Shown: positions 1-8,603 of the stretch, piece by piece
Numbering within the stretch: position 1 is the first letter of the stretch
Layout: each line of letters starts with the position of its first letter
From: Thermoanaerobaculum sp964488355
GTDB taxonomy: Bacteria > Acidobacteriota > Thermoanaerobaculia > Thermoanaerobaculales > Thermoanaerobaculaceae
Direction: 5' to 3'
Assembly (NCBI GenBank): GCA_964488355.1
Contig: CAZAUJ010000013.1
Location: forward strand, 1-64,000
DNA length: 64,000 bases
The notes under the pieces: model-generated
Database searches by the model: none
What the model saw: the letters and a program-made list of their open reading frames with translations, nothing else
What the model was told of the DNA's origin: nothing
Program-made: the position numbers and the translations under genes

Positions 1-21
1 CCTGCTCGCCAGCGGTGTAAC

Positions 22-133
22 GTCATTGCGAGGGACCGAAAGCCTCGCCTGTCATTTCCCTTTGGCGCGTGAAGGCAGCTACGGCCGCTGCACGGCCTCG
101 CGGTAATGCGGACTTCCCCGCGCTTGCAATGAC
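22..133. repeat. MITE-like element with terminal inverted repeats
   Basis: The stretch begins with GTCATTGCGAG and ends with CTTGCAATGAC, an imperfect 11-bp inverted repeat (GTCATTGC/GCAATGAC exact). The similarity extends outward: GCGGTGT lies just left of the left arm and ACACCGC just right of the right arm, offset by a few bases. No coding potential is seen inside. Small dispersed repeats with GTCATTGCGAG-type ends are known from many bacterial genomes. Only one copy was noticed here, so repetition elsewhere is inferred. It sits just downstream of the cation transporter stop. Confidence 0.45.
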
Positions 134-157
134 ACCGCCCACCCCTCTCGCTGGGGT

Positions 158-1024
158 TTAGGTGGGGTCGGTGTCCACCATCACCTGGGTGTCGGGGCCG
201 TAGCGGTCGCGTAAGCGTTGGATGGCCTCTTCGGCAATCTCGTGGGAGCGCTCAAAGCTGGTGCTGCGTTCTACCAGCAGCCGGAACTCAAAAAAGGGGA
301 CCTTGCCCGCCTTGCGCGAGCGGAAGGCGCGTAAGCCCCGCACCTCCGGCGCCAGGTTGCTGATCATGGCCCTCACCTCTTCTTCCACCTGGTGGGGCAA
401 GCGGCGGTCCAAGAGCTCGTCGGCCGCGTCACGGTAAATGCCCCATACACCCCGGAAAATCAAAAAGGCAATGAGGACCGTGGCCAAGGGGTCGGCCCAG
501 GGCCAGCCCAAGAGCTGGTACGCTGCCAGGCCCGCCAAGGCCACGCTGTTGGAAGCCAGGTCGGTGGCGTAGTGAAAGGCGTCGGCATGCAGAGCCACCG
601 AATGGGTGGCCCAGGCCTCGTGACGTAGGAACCAGGTGAGAAAGGCAGAAACCACCAACGATGCGAGCATGGCGGCCAGCGCCAGAGGCGTGCGCTCCAG
701 GGCTTGAGGTACCAGGAACCGTGCCACCGACTTGCCAATGAGCCACAACCCGCCCACTGCCACCACCGTGGCCTGAATCACCGCAGAAAGCGCCTCCGCC
801 TTGCCGTGACCATAGGCGTGCTTTTCGTCCGGCGGTTCAGCTGCCATGCGCAAGTAAATGGCGTTGAGACCCGAACAGAAGAGGTCCATGAGGGAATCGA
901 CCGCCGCCGCCAGCACCGCCAGCGAGTGTGTCCGCCACCCCACGATGGCTTTACCCAGAGCTAGCGCCGCGGCCACCACGGCCGCCAGCCTGGCGGCTCG
1001 GACCTTGCGCACGTCCTCTCTCAT
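158..1024 (-). CDS. Cation diffusion facilitator (CDF) family metal efflux transporter
   Basis: A 288-residue inner-membrane metal/proton antiporter of the CDF family, probably exporting Zn, Fe, Co or Mn. The N-terminal part carries about six hydrophobic helices. Helix II holds the metal-site pair DSLMD (D43, D47) and helix V the second half of the site, HADAFHYATD (H146, D148/D155). A hydrophilic loop with YGHGKAE lies between, and a cytoplasmic C-terminal domain of about 85 residues matches the family's dimerisation domain. Length is typical. The ATG overlaps the stop of the upstream gene (ATGA), so the two are co-transcribed leftward. Metal specificity cannot be read from the sequence. Confidence 0.9.
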   Translation of the reverse strand: MREDVRKVRAARLAAVVAAALALGKAIVGWRTHSLAVLAAAVDSLMDLFCSGLNAIYLRMAAEPPDEKHAYGHGKAEALSAVIQATVVAVGGLWLIGKSVARFLVPQALERTPLALAAMLASLVVSAFLTWFLRHEAWATHSVALHADAFHYATDLASNSVALAGLAAYQLLGWPWADPLATVLIAFLIFRGVWGIYRDAADELLDRRLPHQVEEEVRAMISNLAPEVRGLRAFRSRKAGKVPFFEFRLLVERSTSFERSHEIAEEAIQRLRDRYGPDTQVMVDTDPT

Positions 1025-1623
1025 GGGCGAAAGCCACCACCCCTTTCGATCATGAGCTCCTCGCTGCTGGTGGTCGGCTCCACACCCTCGGGGTAAAAAC
1101 CCAAGCCGACCCGGGCTTCTTCAGGCTCAAGAAGGGAAAAATGGTACTCCTCGATCCCCTCCAACATGTGCGCCACCGCCTGCGCTGCCTGCAGGTCGCG
1201 CCGCCAAAGGCCCTCCTGGACCAGCGGGGCGAAGGCCTTGAGGCAGCGGTGACGGAAGCGAGCCAAGTTCTCACCCAAGCTGGAAACCAAGCCCAGCTGC
1301 TGGTGCCGGTAAAGGGTGCGCGGCACTAAAGAAAGCAGCTGTCGCAGCCAAGACCGGGCCAAGCTCTCATCCAGCTGCGGCACATCCACGCCTGCGGGGG
1401 GTTGGGGGCAAGCAGCTCTCCGACCCGGGTCGAAGGGTCGCCAGGCCGCAGCACCCTCGGGCGGCCACTGGGCTGCCCAGTGAAGGAAAACCCGCTCGCT
1501 GACTCCCCACTCGGGCACGTGCAACGGAATTACCAGTGTGACCTCCACCCAAGGTATCAGGGACCCGCTCCAGCCCGCTGGCTGCGAGAGGGTGCGGGGC
1601 GCCGCAAGCACCAGCTTCACCAT
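1021..1623 (-). CDS. Protein of unknown function, co-transcribed with the CDF transporter
   Basis: A 200-residue protein that I do not recognise. The reading frame is open much further upstream, but that extension runs antisense through the RNase H-like gene. I chose the ATG that begins MVKLVLAAPRT, which leaves 39 bp to the divergent GTG start of that gene. No signal peptide or membrane helix is evident. The N-terminal half is rich in Trp and Pro; the C-terminal half looks helical with alternating charges. The stop overlaps the CDF start as ATGA, which supports it being a real gene translated with the transporter. No clear ribosome-binding site precedes the chosen ATG, so the start is uncertain. 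Confidence 0.5.
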   Translation of the reverse strand: MVKLVLAAPRTLSQPAGWSGSLIPWVEVTLVIPLHVPEWGVSERVFLHWAAQWPPEGAAAWRPFDPGRRAACPQPPAGVDVPQLDESLARSWLRQLLSLVPRTLYRHQQLGLVSSLGENLARFRHRCLKAFAPLVQEGLWRRDLQAAQAVAHMLEGIEEYHFSLLEPEEARVGLGFYPEGVEPTTSSEELMIERGGGFRP

Positions 1624-1662
1624 TGGCAATGGTACACTAGCCCCGCATCGGAGGCTTGTTTG

Positions 1663-2265
1663 GTGACCTTTACACAAGCAAACGACGAGCAGCTCGGCCT
1701 TTTTGACCAGCCCGACCCGCAATCCTCCCTGGAAGGTCGCCCGGTGCTGGTTTTCGATTTGGAAACGCAAAAAAGCTTCGAAGAGGCGGGCGGACGCCAC
1801 GCCACGCGCCATTTGGGCATGTCCGTGGGGGTCGTTTATTCCTTCGCTGACGGCCGGTTCCACGTGTTTTACGAAGCGGAAGTGGAAAAGCTCATCGCCA
1901 TGCTCCTTGGTGCCGAGCTGGTGGTGGGGTTTAACCTGTTGGGTTTTGATTACGAGGTGCTGCGGGGCTACCGGGACTTTGGACGCGAGCCCAAGACGCT
2001 GGACATCATGGTGGACTTGCAACAAAAGCTTTCCTTTCGGCCCAAGCTGGATTCGGTAGTGCAAGCCACGTTGGGGGCAAGCAAGACCGCCGATGGTCTG
2101 CAGGCGCTCGCCTGGTTTCGCGAGGGCCGGCTGGACCTGATCGCCCAGTATTGCCAGGAAGACGTGCGCCTCACCCGCGACCTTTACCTCTACGGCAGGG
2201 AACACCGCCACGTGCTGGTGACGCGCTATTCCGGAGCCCCCCTCCGGGTGCAGGTGGACTGGTAG
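1663..2265 (+). CDS. RNase H-like (YprB-type DEDD) exonuclease domain protein
   Basis: A 200-residue stand-alone nuclease domain of the ribonuclease H-like superfamily, resembling the YprB-type domain often attached to DEAD/DEAH helicases. Three acidic motifs of DEDD exonucleases are visible: VFDLET (motif I), GFNLLGFDYEVL (motif II) and YCQEDVRLTRDLY (motif III). It is likely a metal-dependent 3'-5' DNA or RNA exonuclease, with substrate unknown. The open frame extends upstream, but GGAGG at 1650-1654 sits 8 bases before GTG 1663, which I take as the start; TTG 1660 is the alternative. No helicase is fused or adjacent. It is transcribed divergently from the unknown gene on its left. Confidence 0.75.
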   Translation: MTFTQANDEQLGLFDQPDPQSSLEGRPVLVFDLETQKSFEEAGGRHATRHLGMSVGVVYSFADGRFHVFYEAEVEKLIAMLLGAELVVGFNLLGFDYEVLRGYRDFGREPKTLDIMVDLQQKLSFRPKLDSVVQATLGASKTADGLQALAWFREGRLDLIAQYCQEDVRLTRDLYLYGREHRHVLVTRYSGAPLRVQVDW

Positions 2266-2310
2266 AAAGGTGCTGCACGAGCAGCTGACACCGCCCGGCA
2301 GCTGAAAGCC

Positions 2311-3303
2311 ATGGAAGACGGCGAGCTCATCTTGGTGGCCGACGTGGGCGCCACCAAAACCCTTCTAACCCTGGCGACCCTTTCGCCAGAGGGCGTGAGG
2401 CTGCGGGGGGACTCCCTCAGGCGCTTTGCCAGCCAGGACTTTCTCAACCTGGAAGCATTGCTCACTGCCTACCTGCAGTCCCTCGGCGGCAGGCCGCGCC
2501 GAGCCTGTCTGGGTGTTCCCGGGCCGGTGCTGGGCAGCCGCTGCCGCACCACCAACCTCCCCTGGGAGGTGGAGGCGCAGGCCTTGGCTGCCCACCTGGG
2601 CCTTACCGAGGCGGTTTTGGTCAATGACTTGGCTGCCCTGGCGTGGGCGTTTACTGCTGAGCCAGCGCCCCAACTTACACCGCTGCGCCAGGGGCACCCC
2701 CTGCACCAGTCCCCTCTTCTCGTGGTAGGTGTGGGCACCGGTTTAGGGGCAGCGGTGCTGGTACCTTGCCAAAGGCACTTCGCCGTGCTGGCCACTGAAG
2801 CTGGCCATTGCGATCTAACAGCCCAGGAACCCGAAGAGCTGGATCTCGTGCAGGCCCTTGCCGGCAAAACGGGCAGGGTTCCCTACGAGCGGGTGGTCTC
2901 CGGGCCCGGTTTGGTTTGGCTTTACCGTTTTTTTGCCGGCAATAAGGCCAGTGCCCACGTCCTGGAGGCTCCCGACCCCGCCCCGCTCATCGTTGCCGAG
3001 AGAAAAAGCGATCCGGCGGCAGCGCGCGCCTGCCACGCGCTGGCACGGTACTTGGGCGCCTTCGTGGGCAACCTGGCCCTCGTGAGCTTGCCGGCGGCCG
3101 GGGTGGTGCTGGCTGGCTCGGTGGCCCAAGCAGTCCTCGGAGGGGGTTTGGCATGCGACCTCCAGGAAGCCTTTCTTTCTGCTCTTGTGGCTAAGGACCG
3201 GCACGAAAGCTTGTTGGCGTCGCTGCCGGTGAGTCTGCTTGCTGACCCCTTGGCCCCCCTGGTGGGTTGCGGGCGCGTGTTAGCAAGCCGGCTCCTTCCT
3301 TAG
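2311..3303 (+). CDS. glk: Glucokinase
   Basis: A 330-residue ATP-dependent glucose kinase of the bacterial Glk/ROK-like fold, catalysing glucose to glucose-6-phosphate in the cytoplasm. The N-terminal phosphate-binding loop reads VADVGATKTLLTL. The sugar-site segment contains LVNDLAALAW with the expected catalytic Asp, followed by the second nucleotide loop VGVGTGLGAAVL. The segment TEAGHCDL matches the family's conserved E-x-G-H region. Length equals typical E. coli-type Glk. It lies 45 bp after the exonuclease gene in the same direction. With pfkA at 16.6 kb it supports an Embden-Meyerhof route. The ribosome-binding site before the ATG is weak. Confidence 0.88.
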   Translation: MEDGELILVADVGATKTLLTLATLSPEGVRLRGDSLRRFASQDFLNLEALLTAYLQSLGGRPRRACLGVPGPVLGSRCRTTNLPWEVEAQALAAHLGLTEAVLVNDLAALAWAFTAEPAPQLTPLRQGHPLHQSPLLVVGVGTGLGAAVLVPCQRHFAVLATEAGHCDLTAQEPEELDLVQALAGKTGRVPYERVVSGPGLVWLYRFFAGNKASAHVLEAPDPAPLIVAERKSDPAAARACHALARYLGAFVGNLALVSLPAAGVVLAGSVAQAVLGGGLACDLQEAFLSALVAKDRHESLLASLPVSLLADPLAPLVGCGRVLASRLLP

Positions 3304-3339
3304 GGCCTACCCACCGCTCCAAGAGGTATCCTTTTATAG

Positions 3340-5937
3340 ATGCTTGCTCCCGGCACGCGCCTTGGACGCTTTCAGCTTGCCGCCCTCCTGGGCCGCGGTG
3401 GGATGGGGGAGGTGTGGCAAGCTCATGACACAAAGTTAGGCCGTGACGTGGCAATCAAGCTGCTGCGGGAGGAAATGGCCCAAGACCGCGAATGGCTTGC
3501 CCGCTTTCACCGGGAAGCCCGCGCTTTGGCGGCCCTCTCCCATCCCAACGTGGCGCAAATTTACGAGTTGCCAGAAGCGGTTCCCGTGCCCGCGGACGCC
3601 TCCTCGCCACGGGCCTCCAAGCCCGTACCGTTTTTGGTGATGGAGCTGGTACCCGGGCAATCCCTGCGGGACCGCCTGCAACAAGGGCCTCTGCCCCTGC
3701 CCGAGGCCCTCCAGGTGGCCTTGCAAGCGGCGCAAGCTTTGGCCGCGGCTCACGCCCGCGGGCTGGTTCACCGAGACATCAAGCCGGCCAACATCTTCCT
3801 CACGCCTCAAGGGCAGGTGAAGCTTCTGGACTTCGGCCTCGCCCGTTGGCAGCGGCCGGAAGAGAGCGGCGAAGAAGAGGTGACGCTCCTGCAGTCCACG
3901 CCCGGGGTGGTGGCGGGCACGCCCTCCTACATGGCCCCGGAGCAGGTGCTGGGGCAAGAGTGTACCGACCGCTGTGACGTGTGGGGCCTGGCGTGCTGCT
4001 TGGCAGAAATGCTCACCGGCAGGAGGGTGTTTGAGGCGCCTACCCTGCCAGCCACCCTTCAGCTCATCCTCACCAGCGACTCAGGCCTTGTCACCACACC
4101 CGCCGTGGTGCCCCGGGCTTTGGCCCAGCTGCTGCGCCAGTGCCTGCAGCGCGATCCCAGCAAGCGGCCCAGCATGGCGCACGTGGCTGCTCAGTTGGCC
4201 GCCCTGCAAGCACGGCTCACGCCGGCTGGCCAACGCCTGCGCCGATGGCAGCGGGCGGCCGTGGCCGTCAGCGTCTTGGCCCTCGCCTTGGCCGGCTTGG
4301 CCGCCAGCAAGCTCTGGCCGCGCCCCAAACCGGCCAGCTTAGGCAAGCTCTCCCTGCGCGTGGAGGAAAGACCACGAGAGTCGGGGGGGATTTCGCTCGC
4401 CGAGCATGCGGCCTTTCGCCACATCCTGGCCGAGACCTTGAGCCAGCGACCGCCTTTGGAGCTCATGAGTGGCGGCAAAGCCAGCCTGAGCGTGTCCTGG
4501 TCGGCTCAGCCGGTGGGGAGCGAGGTGCAGCTGGCGGCTTGGGCGGTGGACAGGCGCAGTGAGGAGGTGGTGGCCTCCCTCCAGACGCGCGCCGCAGCTC
4601 CCGCGTGGCGAGAGCAGGCGCAGGCGCTGGCCGTGCAGCTGGCCGACCGGCTGGAAGTGGAAGGGATGGCAAGGGAGCTGGCGAGCGAGGATGAGCTGCA
4701 CGGCGTCCTGCTGCGACGCACGGCCTCCCCCGCCGCTGCTCGCGCCTTCGCCCGCGGCCTCAGGAGCTACGCTGGCACCCGCCTCGCCGACGCGCGGGAG
4801 AGTTTTGCCGCCGCGGCACAGTTGGACGAGAGCTTTTGGCCTGCCTATCTCTATTTGGCCCTGGTCTCCGGCTCCACCAGCCATTTCGAGCAAGCCCGAG
4901 CCTTCCTGCACAAGGCGCGTCGTCTTTGCCCCAGTCCCTCCCGCGAGGAAGCAGCCCTCTTGGACATGGCCGAGGCCATGACTTCGGACGATCGCTTAAG
5001 GATGGTGGCCGCGGTGGAAGAGACGCGCCAGCTCTTCCCCAACTCGGGCGAGCTCACCTACCGCGCCGCCTGGGCCTACCGCAGCATCCAGCAACCGGAA
5101 CGCGCGGTTCCCCTGCTGGAGGAGCTTATTGCCAAGAACTGGAGGCCTGATTGGAGCCCCACCTGGGCGCAGTTGGCCAACACCTACCTGCTCGCTGGCC
5201 GGCTGGAGGAGGCCGTGCAACGGGCGCGGGCGTGCGAAGCCCGCTTCCCCAAGGAAGCCCGCTGTAGCTTCACGCTGGCGCTGGCCCTGCGCTTGGCTGG
5301 TGAGGAACGACAAGCGCGGGAGGCTCTGCGCGAGGCCGTGCGCAAGCGCGAGGACTACTATCCCGGCGATCCCTTGGGCTCCGGCCAGCTGCTCATCTGG
5401 TGGGCGAGCCTGGCTGGCTCGCCCGAGGAAACCCGCCGGCAGTGGGAGCTGCTTTTGGAGCAAGCTCAGCGCGCCAGGGAGGAAGAAAAAGAAAATCTCG
5501 AGGCTCACCGCCTTTACGGCGAGGCCCTGCTCCATCTAGGTCGGCCTCAGGAGGCCAAGGAGGTTTTGCAGGCCTTGCTCCCCTATCAGGACCGCAACCC
5601 CTACGCGGCCTACGTGCTCATGGCCTTGGCTCGCACTCACGCGGCTTTGGGTGCAGCAGACGAAGCTCGCCGGCTCCTGCGTCAGGCAGAGAAGCTTTGG
5701 CGGCAATGGCGGCCTCCCGGACCGGGTCCGGGACCCATGGCCTACAACTTAGCGGCCGCCTGGGCGGCCCTCGGCGAGCTGCACGAAGCCCGCATCTGGC
5801 TGGATCGGGCCAAGGAGCTGCGGGCTTTCAGCTGGCTGGAGGGGGCTTTGGACCCTGATCTGGCGCCTTTGCGGGAAGCAGGCTTGCTTCCGGAAGCGCA
5901 GCCACCCGGACCGGCCCTCACTCCACCGACACGCTAA
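3340..5937 (+). CDS. Membrane-anchored Ser/Thr protein kinase with TPR-rich C-terminal region
   Basis: An 865-residue Hanks-type kinase. Residues ~1-290 form the kinase domain: glycine loop LGRGGMGEVW, VAIKLL with the ATP-binding Lys, catalytic loop HRDIKPANIFL, DFGLA, and the activation-segment end GTPSYMAPEQ. All catalytic residues are present, so it should be active. A single hydrophobic helix near residues 305-328 follows, then a region resembling the beta-rich FlgO/CsgG-like linkers of acidobacterial kinases. From about residue 450 to the end there are Ala/Leu-rich helical repeats typical of TPRs. The kinase faces the cytoplasm and the TPRs probably the periplasm. Its 3' end overlaps the convergent lipoprotein gene by 20 bp. 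Confidence 0.88.
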   Translation: MLAPGTRLGRFQLAALLGRGGMGEVWQAHDTKLGRDVAIKLLREEMAQDREWLARFHREARALAALSHPNVAQIYELPEAVPVPADASSPRASKPVPFLVMELVPGQSLRDRLQQGPLPLPEALQVALQAAQALAAAHARGLVHRDIKPANIFLTPQGQVKLLDFGLARWQRPEESGEEEVTLLQSTPGVVAGTPSYMAPEQVLGQECTDRCDVWGLACCLAEMLTGRRVFEAPTLPATLQLILTSDSGLVTTPAVVPRALAQLLRQCLQRDPSKRPSMAHVAAQLAALQARLTPAGQRLRRWQRAAVAVSVLALALAGLAASKLWPRPKPASLGKLSLRVEERPRESGGISLAEHAAFRHILAETLSQRPPLELMSGGKASLSVSWSAQPVGSEVQLAAWAVDRRSEEVVASLQTRAAAPAWREQAQALAVQLADRLEVEGMARELASEDELHGVLLRRTASPAAARAFARGLRSYAGTRLADARESFAAAAQLDESFWPAYLYLALVSGSTSHFEQARAFLHKARRLCPSPSREEAALLDMAEAMTSDDRLRMVAAVEETRQLFPNSGELTYRAAWAYRSIQQPERAVPLLEELIAKNWRPDWSPTWAQLANTYLLAGRLEEAVQRARACEARFPKEARCSFTLALALRLAGEERQAREALREAVRKREDYYPGDPLGSGQLLIWWASLAGSPEETRRQWELLLEQAQRAREEEKENLEAHRLYGEALLHLGRPQEAKEVLQALLPYQDRNPYAAYVLMALARTHAALGAADEARRLLRQAEKLWRQWRPPGPGPGPMAYNLAAAWAALGELHEARIWLDRAKELRAFSWLEGALDPDLAPLREAGLLPEAQPPGPALTPPTR

Positions 5938-6331
5938 CCGCAAAGCTGCCGTCGTTGTTTTCCGCATCCAGGTCGTTAACCCCGAGGTAGAGCTCGCCGC
6001 CGCGGATGACCGTGCCCGAGTAGCTGCGGCCCACCAGAAAGGGGCTGCCGTCCTCCCCCACTTTGCCAATCAGCGCCAGGTGCGGCCATTCAGGCACCAG
6101 GCTGTACCGGGCCCACTCGGGATGCGCGCTGCTCCCTTCGGGTCCAAAGGAAAACTCGCCACCCTTAAGCTCGCCGGTGGCGGTGAGGGTGAGCTTCTGC
6201 CCCGCCTGCACCTGAATGCCAGTTTTGGTCCAGGTGGCCTGACAGGGCACGGTCACGGTGGTCGAACCTTTCGGCGAACCACCGCAGGCCAGGGAGACGG
6301 CCAAGGCTACCAACATTGCGTAGCGTCTCAT
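5918..6331 (-). CDS. Probable exported lipoprotein with LecA/PA-IL-like domain
   Basis: A 137-residue protein with a short N-terminal signal (MRRYAMLVALAVSLACGG) that looks like a lipoprotein signal, although the -3 residue of the lipobox is Ser rather than Leu. The mature part resembles PA-IL/LecA-like beta domains: an early QATWTKTGIQVQAGQKL strand, FSFGPEG, and a terminal segment LYLGVNDLDAENNDGSF that looks like the acidic Asn/Asp sugar- and calcium-binding loop. It may bind carbohydrate at the cell surface; this is family-based inference. I chose ATG 6331 because GGGAGGAG lies just upstream. The start overlaps the upstream gene's stop as ATGA, and the 3' end overlaps the kinase gene convergently. 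Confidence 0.65.
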   Translation of the reverse strand: MRRYAMLVALAVSLACGGSPKGSTTVTVPCQATWTKTGIQVQAGQKLTLTATGELKGGEFSFGPEGSSAHPEWARYSLVPEWPHLALIGKVGEDGSPFLVGRSYSGTVIRGGELYLGVNDLDAENNDGSFAVSVSVE

Positions 6332-6879
6332 GGTGCTCCTCCCAAGAGTGTCTGCCGAACAAAGCGCGAGGCTATCTCTGCCGCCACATGCCTGAGAAAG
6401 GTGAGCTGATTCGGGCCCACCCACAGGCCCAAGCCGCCCACCTCCTCCGGGCGCTCAGCGGCGAAGGACACCAGCTCCCCAAGCCTGCGTTGCAGCTGCT
6501 CCCTTTCCTCCTCGCACGGAGCGCAGGCCAGCTCCCCACCTGCCGTGGTGTCCTCGATGATCTCCACCAGCGGTTTGTTTTCGGCCTTTTGCGGCACAGG
6601 GGGGATGGGCCATTGGGCCGAGGCGGAAAGTTTTCGCCAAGCCCGTGCCGCCACTGCCCAACCGGTTTGTTCCTTACCGACAGCAATGGGCACCGCCACC
6701 ACCTCCACGCAGGCACGGGCTTGCCCGCAGCTCCACAAAAGCTCAAGCCCCGAAAGCTGCGCGGTCAACTCCTGTCGGAGAAAGGCCCGGGCAGAGGTGT
6801 CTTCAACCTGGAGAGAGATTCCCACAGCAAGGGGAGGCACCCGCCCTAGAGCTTGGGCCAAGAGCACCGCCAGCACCAT
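6328..6879 (-). CDS. Exported protein of unknown function
   Basis: A 183-residue protein not assigned to a family. The N-terminus (MVLAVLLAQALGRVPPLAV) is a plausible signal peptide. The mature region mixes amphipathic helices with a CAPC motif in the C-terminal half, just before a charged helix (EEEREQLQRR), and ends in another Arg-rich helix. The start can be ATG 6879, overlapping the proS stop as TGATG, or the adjacent GTG at 6882. The stop overlaps the LecA-like lipoprotein start as ATGA. Translational coupling with proS and the lipoprotein is therefore likely. No function is proposed. Confidence 0.6.
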   Translation of the reverse strand: MVLAVLLAQALGRVPPLAVGISLQVEDTSARAFLRQELTAQLSGLELLWSCGQARACVEVVAVPIAVGKEQTGWAVAARAWRKLSASAQWPIPPVPQKAENKPLVEIIEDTTAGGELACAPCEEEREQLQRRLGELVSFAAERPEEVGGLGLWVGPNQLTFLRHVAAEIASRFVRQTLLGGAP

Positions 6880-8600
6880 CACGCCCCCGAAAGGGTGGCC
6901 AGCGTTTCCCGCACCGCGGCGCAGGCCTGGGCCACCGCCACCGACCGCCGGCTGCCGTCGCGGCGAAGGGAAAGATCCACCTGGCCCTGCTCTAAGCCCT
7001 TTTTGCCCACCACCACCCGCACGGGTATGCCAACGAGGTCGGCGTCCTTAAACTTCACCCCCGAGCGCTCGTCGCGGTCATCGTAGAGCACCTCCACCCC
7101 CACCCCCAGCAGGTCGCGGTACACCTCCTCAGCTACCCGCGTAACCTGCGGGTTGTCAGGGTTGAGGCTGAGCACCTCCACAGCGTAGGGAGCCAGGGGC
7201 AAAGGCCAAATGATCCCGGCCTCGTCGTGGTTTTGCTCTACCGCTGCCGCCACCGTTCGGCCTATTCCCAGCCCGTAGCAACCCATGATCATCGGCTGCT
7301 CCTGGCCATGCTCGTCCAAGAACGTACAGTGCATGGGGGCCGAGTACTTGGTTCCCAGCTTGAAGATGTGACCCACCTCAATGCCGCGCTTCACCTCCAG
7401 CGGCCTGCCGCAACGGGGGCAGGGGTCCCCTTGGCGCACCACGCGAATGTCCGCCACCAAGTCCGGCTGAAAATCGCGCCCTGGGACTACCCCCACCAGG
7501 TGGTAATCGTCGCGGTTGGCTCCCGTGACGGCGAGAGAAAGCCGCATCACTTCGGGATCGGCCACCACCCGTACATCGGCCAAGCCCACCGGTCCGGCAA
7601 AACCCACCGCCGCGCCCGTCACCCGCTGAACCTTTTCCGCCGAGGCCAGCTGCAGGTGCACGGCCCCGAGAACGTTTTTCAGCTTCACCTCGTTGAGCTC
7701 GTCATCGCCCCGCACCAGCGCCACGGCGAATTCCTTATCCGTTTCCACCACCATGGTCTTAATGAAATGGGCTGGGGCCAAGCCCAAGAAAGAAGCCACC
7801 TCGGCCACCGCGGTCAGGCCGGGTGTGGGCACCCACTGCGGGCTCTCCGGTTGTTTGCCTGGCCAGGGGGGCGCGGGCCTTGTAACCCCTGCCGTGGCCT
7901 TTTCCACGTTGGCGCCGTAGCCACAGGTACAGGCCACCACCGCGTCTTCCCCCGTGTCTGCCAGCACCATGAACTCGTGGGACTCGCTGCCACCGATGTT
8001 GCCCGTATCCGCCTCCACCGCGGTAAATGATAGGTCGCACCGCTGGAAGATACGGCGGTAAGCCTGCTCCATGGCCCGGTAGGCCTCGTCCAAACTTTCC
8101 TGGGTAGCGTGAAAGGAGTAGGCGTCCTTCATAAGGAACTCACGCCCGCGCATGAGGCCAAAGCGGGGACGAATCTCATCGCGAAACTTGGTTTGGATTT
8201 GAAACAGGTTGACGGGCAACTGGCGGTAGGAAGAGACGCGCCGGCGCACCACATCGGTGATGACCTCTTCATGGGTGGGGCCAAAGCAAAAGTCCCGCTC
8301 GTGCCGGTCCTTCAGCCGCAGCAACTCCTTGCCGTAGGCGTACCACCGGCCCGATTCCTGCCACAGCTCTCCCGGTTGCACGCAAGGCATAGCCAGCTCC
8401 ACCGAACCGGCTTTGGCCATTTCTTCCCGCACGATGCGGCAAAGCTTGTCGATCGTGCGCCAGCCAAGGGGCAGGTAGGTGTAAATCCCCGCCGCCAGCT
8501 TGTCGATCATGCCTGCCCGAGCGAGCAGCTTGTGGGAAACCACCTCCGCGTCTTGGGGGGTTTCCCGCAGGGTGTGAATGAAAGCCTGGGAAAAGCGCAT
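6879..8600 (-). CDS. proS: Prolyl-tRNA synthetase, bacterial type
   Basis: A 573-residue class II aminoacyl-tRNA synthetase that charges tRNA-Pro. The N-terminal catalytic core begins MRFSQAFIHTLRE and carries motif 2 around FRDEIRPRFGLMRGREF. An insertion of about 150 residues (roughly 225-385) matches the YbaK-like editing domain that marks bacterial-type ProS and hydrolyses Ala-tRNA-Pro. Motif 3 is around MGCYGLGIGRTVAAAVEQ. The C-terminal anticodon-binding domain ends the protein. Length matches E. coli ProS (572). It lies 3 bp after the upstream TPR gene stop and overlaps the start of the following exported gene, forming a leftward operon. Confidence 0.95.
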   Translation of the reverse strand: MRFSQAFIHTLRETPQDAEVVSHKLLARAGMIDKLAAGIYTYLPLGWRTIDKLCRIVREEMAKAGSVELAMPCVQPGELWQESGRWYAYGKELLRLKDRHERDFCFGPTHEEVITDVVRRRVSSYRQLPVNLFQIQTKFRDEIRPRFGLMRGREFLMKDAYSFHATQESLDEAYRAMEQAYRRIFQRCDLSFTAVEADTGNIGGSESHEFMVLADTGEDAVVACTCGYGANVEKATAGVTRPAPPWPGKQPESPQWVPTPGLTAVAEVASFLGLAPAHFIKTMVVETDKEFAVALVRGDDELNEVKLKNVLGAVHLQLASAEKVQRVTGAAVGFAGPVGLADVRVVADPEVMRLSLAVTGANRDDYHLVGVVPGRDFQPDLVADIRVVRQGDPCPRCGRPLEVKRGIEVGHIFKLGTKYSAPMHCTFLDEHGQEQPMIMGCYGLGIGRTVAAAVEQNHDEAGIIWPLPLAPYAVEVLSLNPDNPQVTRVAEEVYRDLLGVGVEVLYDDRDERSGVKFKDADLVGIPVRVVVGKKGLEQGQVDLSLRRDGSRRSVAVAQACAAVRETLATLSGA

Positions 8601-8603
8601 GTC

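Noticed and set aside
1624..1662. Divergent promoter with TACACT as -10
   Set aside because: No acceptable -35 at 16-18 bases; evidence too weak to list.
1021..2211. 396-residue leftward reading frame
   Set aside because: Its first two thirds are antisense to the well-supported RNase H-like gene; only the part from ATG 1623 is kept.
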